This document shows positions 9,220 to 17,887 of a DNA stretch of 64,000 nt, piece after piece (the stretch's first letter is position 1; each line of letters starts with the position of its first letter). Location: contig NZ_AQYH01000006.1 of the NCBI RefSeq assembly GCF_000380505.1, positions 248,001 through 312,000 of the forward strand. The letters are read 5' to 3'. The notes under the pieces are model-generated. The model saw only the letters and a program-made list of their open reading frames with translations. It did no database searches and was not told where the DNA came from. The position numbers and the translations under genes were made by a program. The stretch is from Kaistia granuli DSM 23481 (GTDB lineage Bacteria; Pseudomonadota; Alphaproteobacteria; Rhizobiales; Kaistiaceae).

Positions 9220-9376
9220 TTTCCACTACGTCACCCAAATGTCAATCGACACTCTTCCGCAGGGTCAGACAGGATAAACGTTGTGGTGAGAGGCGTATTC
9301 GCCGTGTTGCTCCGGCGCGGGATGGCGGCGCGCGTGGAAGGTCGCGGTGAGGCGGCAGAACCGCATCCGGACATAG

Positions 9377-9410
9377 AAAAAGCCCGGGGATCGTAACCGA
9401 TCCTCGGGCT
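9377..9410 (-). terminator. Rho-independent terminator
   Basis: On the minus strand a 13-bp stem with one G-T pair (AGCCCGAGGATCG / CGATCCCCGGGCT), a 4-base loop and a run of five T. It ends the transcript of the CUT1 operon whose last gene stops at 9466. This is the only hairpin in the window with a clear T-run. Confidence 0.85.
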
Positions 9411-9465
9411 CTTGCTTGGTCTGGTCAGCACGCGTCGGCGCCGACCATTGGCAGCTGGGAGCTGG

Positions 9466-10893
9466 CTATTTTGCCGCCAGCAGGCAGCTTTCTCCGCAGA
9501 GCTTCTCCAGCGCCGCCTGGCCCTGAGCGGCCGCTTCTTCCGGCGTCAGAATGCCGAGGCCGACCTTCTGCACGACGTCGGACAGCACATCGATGATCTG
9601 GAAATAGTTCGGCATCGGCGGCTTCGAGCGCGACACTTCCAGGCTCGACTTCATGGCGGTCAGGAGCGTCGGATTGCTCTTCTCAAGCGAACCGAGATGC
9701 CCCCACGAGCTGACACGGATCGGCACGCCGCCATTGCCGGCCTCGAGCAGGGCCTGCTGCTGCTGCTTGTCGACCAGCCATTGCTGGAACAGGAACGTCG
9801 CCTCCGGCTTCTCGCTGAACCGGCTGATGACGATCATCGACGGTTCGGATTCGATCGAACGCTTGCTGGCGTCGACGCCTTCCTTGACCGGCGGCGCCGC
9901 ATACAGGAACTGACCATGCAGCGGCGAGCTGCCTTCCTTGTCGATGCCGAGCACGAAGTCGGAATAGGCGAGCGACTGCGCCGCAATGCCGTTGCCCATC
10001 ACCGTCGGCACGTCGACGACCGAGTATTCGGCGGTTCCCGGCGGCGCGTACTTCCAGAGTTCCGCCCACAATTTGAGCGCGTCGATCACGACGGGCGTGT
10101 TGAAGGTCGGCTTGCCCTGCGCATCGACGATGTCGCCGCCGAAATTGTGCAGGAGATTGCCGATAAACAGCGACACGGAGGTCTGGCCCTTCAGGCCCTC
10201 CAGCACGATGCCGTAGAAATCGCTGTCGAGCGGCTGGCCCTTGAGGTTCTCGCCCTTCTTGCGGGTGAAGAATTCCGACATGTCGCGCAGCTGTTCGAGC
10301 GTCTTGGCCGGAGCCAGCGCATAGCCGTACTTCTTTTCGAAGTCGGCCTTCTCTGTCGCGTCGTTCATCAGATCGGCGCGGGTCCAGTAGACGTAATTGT
10401 AGTTCCAGTTGAGGAAGCCGTATTGCTTGTCGCCGAAGAAGGCGAGCGTCTTGAACGGCGTCTGGATGAAGTCGGCCGGGTCGAGATTGGGATTGCTGAT
10501 CGCCGGATTGGCCATCAGATCATTGATCGGCAGGATCGCGTCGGCTTCCAGCATCGGGCCCATCTGGAACCCGTGCAGCATGACGCCATCATAGTTGCCG
10601 CGGCCGGACAGCATGTCCGCCTGGCCCTTGTTGATGACGTCGAGATGGCTCAGCAGCTCGTACTCGACCTTGATGCCCGTCTCTTCGGTGAACTTGGGCA
10701 CCAGGGTGGCGAGCGTCTCCTGCAGTGGCGTGACTTCGTCCAGCACCTTGATCGTCGTGCCGGCATAGGGCTTGGCCGCCTCCTTGTAGGAGAACGTCCC
10801 CTCCGCGCTGGCCGATCCGACCGCGAAGGACATCGCCGCTAGGATGGCCGCGGCCGCCGTCGTTCCCCTCAGAACCCGTAAAGAGTATCCCAT
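9466..10893 (-). CDS. CUT1-type ABC transporter solute-binding protein
   Basis: A 475-residue extracellular solute-binding protein of family 1 (MalE superfamily), exported by a Sec signal peptide (hydrophobic AAAAILAAMSFAVG, cleavage near ASA|E). AGGAGA precedes the ATG. It carries the usual FTEETGIKVEYE motif and a C-terminal Cys pair (LCGESC) that could form a disulphide. It is the last gene of a long same-strand block with two permeases and two ATPases plus alcohol, aldehyde and amide enzymes, and is followed by a strong terminator. Ligand unknown; the enzymes suggest an alcohol, polyol or amide rather than a plain sugar. Confidence 0.9.
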   Translation of the reverse strand: MGYSLRVLRGTTAAAAILAAMSFAVGSASAEGTFSYKEAAKPYAGTTIKVLDEVTPLQETLATLVPKFTEETGIKVEYELLSHLDVINKGQADMLSGRGNYDGVMLHGFQMGPMLEADAILPINDLMANPAISNPNLDPADFIQTPFKTLAFFGDKQYGFLNWNYNYVYWTRADLMNDATEKADFEKKYGYALAPAKTLEQLRDMSEFFTRKKGENLKGQPLDSDFYGIVLEGLKGQTSVSLFIGNLLHNFGGDIVDAQGKPTFNTPVVIDALKLWAELWKYAPPGTAEYSVVDVPTVMGNGIAAQSLAYSDFVLGIDKEGSSPLHGQFLYAAPPVKEGVDASKRSIESEPSMIVISRFSEKPEATFLFQQWLVDKQQQQALLEAGNGGVPIRVSSWGHLGSLEKSNPTLLTAMKSSLEVSRSKPPMPNYFQIIDVLSDVVQKVGLGILTPEEAAAQGQAALEKLCGESCLLAAK

Positions 10894-11042
10894 GTCGAAC
10901 TCTCCTGTTTGTTTTGGTCTTGTTGTCCCTGCTGTCGATTTTCTTGCTCTTCCGCGCCATCAGCCCGCAGTCTTGGCCTTGGCGCGGTGGGCGTCTCGTC
11001 TTCGTCCCGTATCCCGGGCGTTCGCCGTGCCGGCTCTTTCGG

Positions 11043-12518
11043 CTAGACGCCGAAATCCCTCTGGCCGAGTTGCACGGTGATCCACTTGATCTCGGTCAGT
11101 TCTTCCCAGGAGAACTTCCCGCCTTCGCGACCGAAGCCGCTGTCCTTGACGCCGCCGAACGGCACGTGCGGCTCGTCGGAAATGGTCGTGTCGTTGACGT
11201 GGACCATTCCGGATTCGAGACGCAGCGAGAAATCGAGCGCCTTTTGCATGTCGTTGGTGATGACCGCCGCCGAGAGGCCGTAGCGCGTATCGTTGGCGAT
11301 GCGCAGCGCCTCTTCCGAGTCCTCCGCCTGGATCACCGAGACAACCGGGCCAAAGCTCTCCTCGTGGTAGATCCGCATGTCGCTGTTCACATCGCGCAGC
11401 ACGGTCGGCTGGAAGAACCTGTCCTCGAAGGTGCCGCCTGTCAGCACGACGGCGCCCTTCTCCCGTGCGTCCTCCAGCTGGCCGGCGATGAAATCGCATT
11501 GCGTCCGGCGGATGAGCGGGCCGATGAAGGTCTTGGTGTCATGCGGGTCGCCGACGACGAGCGTGGCCGCCTTGGCAGCGAAACGCTTGCAGAATTCCTC
11601 GAACAGCGGCGCCTCGACGACCACCTTCGAGCTCGCCATGCAGACCTGGCCCTGGTGCAGGAAGGCGCCGAAGGTGGCGACATTGACCGCATAGTCGAGA
11701 TCGGCATCCCGCAGCACGACGAGCGGGCTCTTGCCGCCCATTTCAAGCGTGAACTTCTTGAGATGCTTCGCCGCCTCAACCGCCAGATAGCGGCCGGTCC
11801 GGGTCGATCCGGTGAAGGTGATCAGCCGCACCCGCGGGTCGGAGATCAGCAATTTTCCGACCTCGTCCGGCACGCCCGGCACGACGTTCAGCACACCGGC
11901 CGGCAGACCGGCCTCCTGGAACAGATCGGCGATCAGCGCGCCGGAGATCGGCGTTTCCTCCGACGGCTTCAGCACGAAAGTGTTGCCGGCCGCGAGCGCG
12001 AAGGCGATCTTCTTCATCGACAGCAGGAAGGGCGAATTGAACGGCGCGATGCCCGCCACCACGCCGAGCGGGCGGCGGACCGACATGGAGAGCTGCCCCG
12101 GAATGGTGACCGGCATCGTCTCGCCCATGACATGCCGCACATCGCCGGCGGCGCTGCGCAGCAGGTCGGTCACATAGTCGATCTCCCACATCGCCTTGTT
12201 CGACACGGACCCGCATTCGTTGATCAGCATGTCGCGGATCTCTTCGGTGCGGCGCGCGATCACGTCGCCGGTGCGCAGCAGCATCTGCTCGCGCTCACTG
12301 GCCACACTCTTTCCCCAGGTGGCGTTCGCCTTCTCGGCCGCGTCGATGGCGCTCAGGACTTCCTCGGCGCCGGCCTGGTGCGTGCGGGCGAAGACCTTGC
12401 CGGTCGCCGGGTTGAGGCTGTCGGCGAGCTGGTTGCGCGACGAGGCGACCCAGCTGCCATTGATGAACAGCTTGTAGGTACGGATGCCGTCCGTCGTCTC
12501 ATATGAATTCGGATTCAT
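11043..12518 (-). CDS. NAD(P)-dependent aldehyde dehydrogenase
   Basis: A 491-residue ALDH-superfamily enzyme that oxidises an aldehyde to an acid. Key residues are present: Asn161 in PFNSPF, Glu259 in LEMGGKSP, and the nucleophile Cys293 in HQGQVCMAS. The pattern SMSVRRPLGVVAGIAPFN resembles benzaldehyde/vanillin/salicylaldehyde dehydrogenases. Start ATG 12518 is chosen because GGGGGAT lies just upstream; ATG 12566 would add 16 residues. With the aryl-alcohol-type dehydrogenase at the operon's other end it gives an alcohol to aldehyde to acid route. Confidence 0.92.
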   Translation of the reverse strand: MNPNSYETTDGIRTYKLFINGSWVASSRNQLADSLNPATGKVFARTHQAGAEEVLSAIDAAEKANATWGKSVASEREQMLLRTGDVIARRTEEIRDMLINECGSVSNKAMWEIDYVTDLLRSAAGDVRHVMGETMPVTIPGQLSMSVRRPLGVVAGIAPFNSPFLLSMKKIAFALAAGNTFVLKPSEETPISGALIADLFQEAGLPAGVLNVVPGVPDEVGKLLISDPRVRLITFTGSTRTGRYLAVEAAKHLKKFTLEMGGKSPLVVLRDADLDYAVNVATFGAFLHQGQVCMASSKVVVEAPLFEEFCKRFAAKAATLVVGDPHDTKTFIGPLIRRTQCDFIAGQLEDAREKGAVVLTGGTFEDRFFQPTVLRDVNSDMRIYHEESFGPVVSVIQAEDSEEALRIANDTRYGLSAAVITNDMQKALDFSLRLESGMVHVNDTTISDEPHVPFGGVKDSGFGREGGKFSWEELTEIKWITVQLGQRDFGV

Positions 12519-12611
12519 CCCGAGATCCCCCGTAATGCCGGCCTCAGCCGTCTGTTGTCGCTGCATGCCTGCGCCCGCCGCACGTTCGTTCCGCGCGGCG
12601 ACGCTGTCGTC

Positions 12612-13571
12612 TCAGTTGCCGCCAGGTCTTGCCGGCAGGTTTTTCTTGGCAATGACGCAGTGAACGCCCTTCTCCTGATCGACGGTCTGCGTGATCCGCA
12701 GATCGGCGGCGATCGAACAGAGCGTGTAGGCGTCCTGCGGCGACAGGCCGGAGAGCTCGCCGATCAGCGAGATCATCTCGCGCAGCGCCTGCTTGGCGGC
12801 GTCATCGAGATCGGGGTCGAACCCCATGGTGATCCAGGTTTCGGCGGTCTCGGCGCGCGGCGCCTTCAGCGACCTGCCCTTGTGCAGGACGAAGCGGAAC
12901 GACCCACGCAGCGCCGTCTCGATGGCGCTGAGGCAGACCTCGCCATCACCCTGAAGGGCATGGCCATCGCCGACCGAGAACAGGGCTCCCGGCCGGAACA
13001 CCGGAAAATAGATGGTCGTACCGGCGCCCAGTTCCTTGTTGTCCATGTTGCCGCCGAAGGCGCGCGGCTGGACCGAGGAAAGGCGGCCATGCGCCAGCGG
13101 TGGCGCGACGCCGATATTGCCGAAGAACGGCGCGAGCGCGAGCGTCTGGCCCCAGGGCATGGCCACCTCGCCCCGATCCATGTCGATCGGCACATGCAGG
13201 CGGCGCAGTTCCGGAAAATCCTCCGGAAGCGTGCCATGCAGCGGCAGCTGCACGTTCCAGCCCCAATCCTGCAGATAGTCTATGCTCTCGACGAGAACCT
13301 CGAGGACATCACCCGGCTCGGCCCCTTCGATGGCGATCGGTCCGGTCAGGAAATGCGGACCGCTTCCCCTCGCGCCCTTGTCCAGCACCGCCCGATGCGC
13401 ATCGAGGATCGTGAAGCCCAGCGCCGCGTCCGGCATGTCCTCCGGCTCGCCCGATACGGTATCGATGACGACCCGGTCGCCGGACGCGATGGTCAGGACC
13501 GGCGCCAGGCTACCGTCCCAGTATCCCCATCGCACGGTCTCGGGTGTTGCTTCGAGTTTATGGTCTGCCAC
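12612..13571 (-). CDS. Acetamidase/formamidase family protein
   Basis: A 319-residue FmdA/AmdA-family amidohydrolase; relatives hydrolyse formamide or acetamide to the acid and ammonia in the cytoplasm. Visible family features are the GPIAIEGAEPGDVLEV and FGGNMDNKELGAGTT segments and a LSPQDAYTLCSIAADLRI C-terminus. The start is GTG at 13571 with GGGGAGG eight bases upstream. It lies between the second permease and the aldehyde dehydrogenase of the CUT1 operon, so an amide may be the transported compound or a product of it. Substrate is inference only. Confidence 0.9.
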   Translation of the reverse strand: MADHKLEATPETVRWGYWDGSLAPVLTIASGDRVVIDTVSGEPEDMPDAALGFTILDAHRAVLDKGARGSGPHFLTGPIAIEGAEPGDVLEVLVESIDYLQDWGWNVQLPLHGTLPEDFPELRRLHVPIDMDRGEVAMPWGQTLALAPFFGNIGVAPPLAHGRLSSVQPRAFGGNMDNKELGAGTTIYFPVFRPGALFSVGDGHALQGDGEVCLSAIETALRGSFRFVLHKGRSLKAPRAETAETWITMGFDPDLDDAAKQALREMISLIGELSGLSPQDAYTLCSIAADLRITQTVDQEKGVHCVIAKKNLPARPGGN

Positions 13572-13599
13572 CGATGTGCCCTCCCCTGGCTTCGATCGC

Positions 13600-14424
13600 T
13601 CAGCCCTTGACCGCGCCCATGGTCAGGCCGCGCACGATGTGACGCTGAAGCAGGACGACGACGGCCAGCACCGGGGCCAGCGAGACGACGCCGACGACGG
13701 CGACCTCGCCCCAGCGCACGCCTTGCGCGGTAATCAGCTTTGGAATGGCGACCGGAAGGGTCTGAACCGAACTTCCGCCCAGCATGAAAGCGAAGAGGAA
13801 CTCGTTCCAGGCGAAGATGAAGCAGAGCACCGAGGTCGCGACGATGCCGTTCCGAAGCAACGGGAAGACAACGCGCCAGAACACCTGCGGCTTCGACCAG
13901 CCTTCCAGGATCGCCGCTTCTTCCAGCTCCACGGGCAGATCGCGGCAGAAGCTGCGTAGCACCCAGACGTAGAAGGACAGATTGAACGTCATATAGGCCA
14001 GGCTGAGGCCAACAAACGTGTCGAGCAGGCCGATCTTCGCGTAGATCAGATAGAAGGGAATGACCAGACAGACGGGCGGCGCCATGCGGCTCGCCAGGAT
14101 GAACAGGAACAGATCGTCCTTCTTCTTCATTTCGAATCGGGCGAAGGCGTAGGCGGCCGGCGTGCCGATCACCACCACCATCGCCGTCGAGATGACACCC
14201 AGCAGCAGCGAGGTCACCAGATTGCTCAGGAAGCCCTGCGCGATCACGTAGTCGAAATTGGCGAGCGTCGGCGAGAAGAAGAATTGCGTCGGCCGCGCGA
14301 ACATGACGTCCGCCGGCTTGAACATCATCGAGACCATCCAGATGACCGGAAACAGGATGGTCAGGGCGCAAATGACGGCGATCGCTGTTCTGAAGAACGT
14401 TCCGAGCGGAGTGCTGTTGTTCAT
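13600..14424 (-). CDS. CUT1 ABC permease, MalG-like
   Basis: A 274-residue inner-membrane permease with about six transmembrane helices. The EAA loop that docks on the ATPase reads VELEEAAILEGWSKPQVFWR, and the protein ends HIVRGLTMGAVKG, as is typical of MalG-type subunits. ATG 14424 has AAGGAAA upstream and lies 11 bases after the MalF-like gene; the longer frame to 15294 is a shadow within that gene. Confidence 0.93.
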   Translation of the reverse strand: MNNSTPLGTFFRTAIAVICALTILFPVIWMVSMMFKPADVMFARPTQFFFSPTLANFDYVIAQGFLSNLVTSLLLGVISTAMVVVIGTPAAYAFARFEMKKKDDLFLFILASRMAPPVCLVIPFYLIYAKIGLLDTFVGLSLAYMTFNLSFYVWVLRSFCRDLPVELEEAAILEGWSKPQVFWRVVFPLLRNGIVATSVLCFIFAWNEFLFAFMLGGSSVQTLPVAIPKLITAQGVRWGEVAVVGVVSLAPVLAVVVLLQRHIVRGLTMGAVKG

Positions 14425-14435
14425 GGTCGTTTCCT

Positions 14436-15344
14436 TCAGAACGCGTTCAGTTTCTTTTTGGCAATCTGATAGAAGACGTTGCAGGCGATGAAGAAGATCA
14501 GCCAGACGAATACCGCCAGCGCCGAGGCTTCGCCGATGTTCCAGAAGTCGAACGTCATCTTGTAGGCAAGCAGGCTGGGCGACTCCGTCGCCGTGCCGGG
14601 CCCGCCGCGGGTCAAGATGAAGATCGTGTCGAACACCTTGAAGGCATCGATGAAGCGCAGCAGCCCGATGACGAACAGCAGCGGCGCCATCAGCGGCATC
14701 GTCAGGCGGAAGAAGATCTGGAACGCGCCGGCGCCGTCGACGGCCGCCGCCCGGTAGGGCCCCTGCGGCAAGGCCTGAAGGCCAGCGAAGAACGCCAGCA
14801 TCATGAACGGCGTCCACTGCCAGATGTCGATGAAGATCAGGGCGTAGAGCGCGTATTGCTCGGAGGCGAAGATCGACGTCCCGCTGACAATGTTGAAGCG
14901 CTCGATGACATTGTAGGAGAGCACGCCCCACGAGCCGGCGAGCATGATCTTCCAGAGCAGGCCGACCACGATGGGAGCCATCATCGTCGGGATGAACAGC
15001 AGCGGCACCAAGATCGAGCGGCCTTTGACACCCTTGCTGAGGACCAGCGCGCCGGCCATGCCGAGCATGAATTCGATCGGCACCGCGATGGCGACGAAGA
15101 TGCCGGCGACATACATCGAATTCCAGAAATCGGGATTCGAGATCAGCGCCTTGTAGTTGTCGAACCAGATGAAGTCGGTCACGCGCCCGTATTTGGCGCT
15201 GTGGAAGCTCAGATAGACCGCATAGATGAAGGGAACGAGCGAGACGACGCAGAGCGTTATCATCGTCGGCGCGATCAGCAGATATGGATACCACGACGCC
15301 CGCTTCGGTCTCGCCGCCACATCACCGGTAATGGTCAAGGTCAC
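14436..15344 (-). CDS. CUT1 ABC permease, MalF-like
   Basis: A 302-residue permease with six predicted membrane helices and an EAA loop GPYRAAAVDGAGAFQIFFR. The start is taken as GTG at 15344 with GGAGG five bases upstream; ATG 15383 would add 13 residues without a ribosome site. It pairs with the MalG-like gene downstream. Confidence 0.92.
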   Translation of the reverse strand: MTLTITGDVAARPKRASWYPYLLIAPTMITLCVVSLVPFIYAVYLSFHSAKYGRVTDFIWFDNYKALISNPDFWNSMYVAGIFVAIAVPIEFMLGMAGALVLSKGVKGRSILVPLLFIPTMMAPIVVGLLWKIMLAGSWGVLSYNVIERFNIVSGTSIFASEQYALYALIFIDIWQWTPFMMLAFFAGLQALPQGPYRAAAVDGAGAFQIFFRLTMPLMAPLLFVIGLLRFIDAFKVFDTIFILTRGGPGTATESPSLLAYKMTFDFWNIGEASALAVFVWLIFFIACNVFYQIAKKKLNAF

Positions 15345-15420
15345 CGTCGCCTCCAGTTCCAAAACACGCCCAAGGCGCGCCAATATTCATCGAGCTGCGC
15401 CATGCGACGCCCGAGCATTT

Positions 15421-16563
15421 CTAGGTCGTCAGCGATCCGGTCTTCCCATCGAACAGGAAGAACTCGCCGGCGCCGTACAGGAAGCTGACCGGCGCGCCGA
15501 GTGTCAGCGCGACGTGGTCCTTCTGCTTGATCTTGACGAGGTCGCCGGCGCCGGTGCGCAGGGTCACGATCGAGTGCTTGCCGAAGGCTTCGTTCGAATA
15601 GACCTGGGCCGGCACTCCGGCCGGCGCACCGACCTCGGCGAGCGTCAGGGCGCCCGGCCGCACGCCGAGATAGACCCCGCGATCGGCACCGGACTTGGCC
15701 CTCGCCGCCAGCGAAGGTGGCAGCTCGATCGAGACTTCCGGACCGCGGAAGAAGCTCATCTCGCCCTGCGAGTGCAGTTCGCCCTTCAGGACGTTCATCG
15801 GCGGATCGCCGAACAGCTTCGCCACCTTGATGCTGGCCGGCCGCAGCCAGATATCCTCGGGCGTGCCGATCTGCTCGATCCGCCCTTCGGCCAGGACCGC
15901 GACCCGGTCGCCGACCGACAATCCTTCCAGCCCATCCGGGGTGGACCAGATAGAGGGATGGTCCTTGCCGCTCAGCCGGCGCCGGATTTCGCCGCGCAGC
16001 TTGTGCCGGAGCTTGGCATCGAGATGGGAGATCGGCTCGTCAAGCAGCAGTGCGCTCGGGTTCTGCACCAGGGCGCGGGCGAGTGCCACGCGCTGCTTCT
16101 GGCCGCCGGACAGGGCAACCGGCTGCCGGTCGCCGAGATGGGCGATCTCGAGCAGCGTCAGCAGCTGGTCGACGGCCTCCTTCACGCCCTCGGCCAACCG
16201 GCCCCTGGAGCGCGCCTGCAAAGGCGATGTGATGTTCTCCCGCACCGTCAGATGCGGGTAGAGCGCATAGGATTCGAACATCAGGGCGACGCGGCGGTCG
16301 CCCGGCGCGACCGCGCCGACATCCTGGCCCGCCAGATGGCACGAACCCCGATCCGGCGATTCCAGACCGGCGATCATCCGGCACAAGGTCGTCTTGCCGG
16401 CGCCGGACGGCCCGACCAGGGCCAGCACCTCGCCCGGAGCCACGGCAAGGCTTACGTTCTGGATGACCTCGTTGCCGCCGAACCGCTTGCTGAGCCCGGC
16501 CACGGCGAGGCCATCACGCGGCCGCCGGTCGATCGTCGGAAATGAAGTCGCCATCGCGGTCAC
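15421..16563 (-). CDS. CUT1 ABC ATPase with degenerate catalytic loops
   Basis: A 380-residue MalK/UgpC-type ATPase with an OB-fold regulatory tail. Walker A GPSGAGKT (51-58), signature LSGGQ (151-155) and Walker B with catalytic Glu176 are intact. Two conserved positions differ: the Q-loop reads F-E97-S instead of F-Q, and the H-loop reads S-T-P209-D where a His is normal. It therefore probably forms an asymmetric heterodimer with the ATPase encoded just upstream. Start GTG 16563 overlaps the upstream stop by four bases (GTGA); ATG 16554 is possible. Confidence 0.92.
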   Translation of the reverse strand: MTAMATSFPTIDRRPRDGLAVAGLSKRFGGNEVIQNVSLAVAPGEVLALVGPSGAGKTTLCRMIAGLESPDRGSCHLAGQDVGAVAPGDRRVALMFESYALYPHLTVRENITSPLQARSRGRLAEGVKEAVDQLLTLLEIAHLGDRQPVALSGGQKQRVALARALVQNPSALLLDEPISHLDAKLRHKLRGEIRRRLSGKDHPSIWSTPDGLEGLSVGDRVAVLAEGRIEQIGTPEDIWLRPASIKVAKLFGDPPMNVLKGELHSQGEMSFFRGPEVSIELPPSLAARAKSGADRGVYLGVRPGALTLAEVGAPAGVPAQVYSNEAFGKHSIVTLRTGAGDLVKIKQKDHVALTLGAPVSFLYGAGEFFLFDGKTGSLTT

Positions 16564-17672
16564 TTATCCAGCTCCAGGTTGAACTCCGTATCCGCGTCGA
16601 ACAGGTGCATCCGCTCGGCTGGGATGCGCAGATGGACACCGTCGCCGGCCCGGAACAGCGTCGGACCCGGCAGTTCGGCGACCAGCGTGTCGCCGCTCCG
16701 ATTGAGGATTTCGAGAACCAGTGAATCCGCGTCGCCGCGCGGTTCGCGGTAGCGGATGATCGCGTTCACCGACCGATCAGCCGAGACCGTTTCGACGATC
16801 AGATGCTCGGGCCGCAGGCCGACGACCAGATCGCGCGTCTGCCGCGCCTCCAGCATCCGGCGACGCTCGTCGCCGACCGCGATGGTGGCCGCGAGAATGG
16901 GAACATCGATGTGGCCGACGACGGCCGAGACCGAGGCGGGAAAGAGGTTCATCGGCGGCTCGCCAATGAAGTTGGCGACGAAAATATTGGCTGGGCGCTC
17001 ATAGAGCCGGGAGGGTGGCGCCACCTGCTGCAGCACGCCGCCGCGCATGATCGCGATGCGATCGGCCATCGCCGTTGCCTCGGTCTGGTCATGTGTGACC
17101 AGGATGGAGGTGACCCCTCTCGACTTCTGCAGCCGGGAGATCTCCGCCCGCAGATGGATCTTCTGCTCGCCATCCAGATGCGAGAGCGGTTCGTCGAACA
17201 GGATCAAGGCTGGATCGCGCACCACGGCGCGGCCGATGGCAATGCGCTGCTGGGCGCCGCCGGAGAGATCATGCACCTTGCGGTCCGCCATGTCGGTCAG
17301 GCCGAGCATGGCAAGAACCTCGTCGACGCGCTCCTTGCGCACGGCCTTGCTGTAGCCCCGCACGGAAAGGGGAAAATCGATGTTCTCGGCGATCGTGAGG
17401 TTCGGGTAGAGGCAGTAATCCTCGAACACCATCGCGATATTGCGCTGGCCGGCCGGCAGCCGCGAAACCGGAACGCCGCCGAACAGGATCTCGCCCTCGG
17501 TCAGTTCCTCCAGGCCGGCTGCCATCTTCAGGGTCGAACTCTTGCCGCAGCCGGACGGCCCCAGCAGGGCCAGCATCTCGCCTTCCTGACAGACCAGGTT
17601 GAGGTCGATGACCGCCATCGGCGTGCCGGGCTGGTACCGCTTCGAAACGGACTGGAATTCAACCGTCGCCAT
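16560..17672 (-). CDS. CUT1 ABC ATPase, partner of the degenerate subunit
   Basis: A 370-residue MalK-like ATPase. Walker A GPSGCGKS, signature LSGGA (136-140), Walker B LFDEP with Glu161 and H-loop His194 (VTHDQTEA) are all present, but the Q-loop again has Glu (F-E84-D). Start ATG 17672 has GGGAGA nine bases upstream; TTG 17681 is less likely. First gene of the transporter block after a 215-base gap that follows the alcohol dehydrogenase gene. Two ATPase genes in one CUT1 operon also occur in glycerol-type systems of rhizobia. Confidence 0.92.
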   Translation of the reverse strand: MATVEFQSVSKRYQPGTPMAVIDLNLVCQEGEMLALLGPSGCGKSSTLKMAAGLEELTEGEILFGGVPVSRLPAGQRNIAMVFEDYCLYPNLTIAENIDFPLSVRGYSKAVRKERVDEVLAMLGLTDMADRKVHDLSGGAQQRIAIGRAVVRDPALILFDEPLSHLDGEQKIHLRAEISRLQKSRGVTSILVTHDQTEATAMADRIAIMRGGVLQQVAPPSRLYERPANIFVANFIGEPPMNLFPASVSAVVGHIDVPILAATIAVGDERRRMLEARQTRDLVVGLRPEHLIVETVSADRSVNAIIRYREPRGDADSLVLEILNRSGDTLVAELPGPTLFRAGDGVHLRIPAERMHLFDADTEFNLELDK

Positions 17673-17831
17673 AAAAGCCAATCTCCCTACCTAGACAAAT
17701 GCCGAGCAGCAAAACTCATGCCATCTTAGTAAAAACCGTACCAATTCAGTCGAAGAAGCTTGTCCTGCCCGCAATCGCGCCAGGCGATGCCCTGATTGTA
17801 GACAGCATTAAATATCAATGACTTGCATGAG

Positions 17832-17878
17832 CCCGGACAGACCGGGATTGCCAGGCAGGCGGCTAGGCCGCCCACCTG
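17832..17878 (-). terminator. Two hairpins after the alcohol dehydrogenase gene
   Basis: Hairpin one pairs CAGGCAGGCGGC with GCCGCCCACCTG around a 3-base loop (17852-17878, two mismatches); hairpin two is CCCGG-N5-CCGGG at 17832-17846. They start about ten bases past the stop codon and may end or attenuate transcription before the ATPase genes. Confidence 0.5.
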
Positions 17879-17887
17879 CCGACGACG

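Noticed and set aside
14425-15294. N-terminal extension of the MalG-like permease
   Set aside because: The extra residues are the MalF-like gene read in another frame; ATG 14424 has a ribosome site and the expected N-terminus.
17682-17831. Possible promoter elements TTGATA and TACAAT before the ATPase pair
   Set aside because: Spacing is only about 12 bases, so they do not form a credible sigma-70 promoter.
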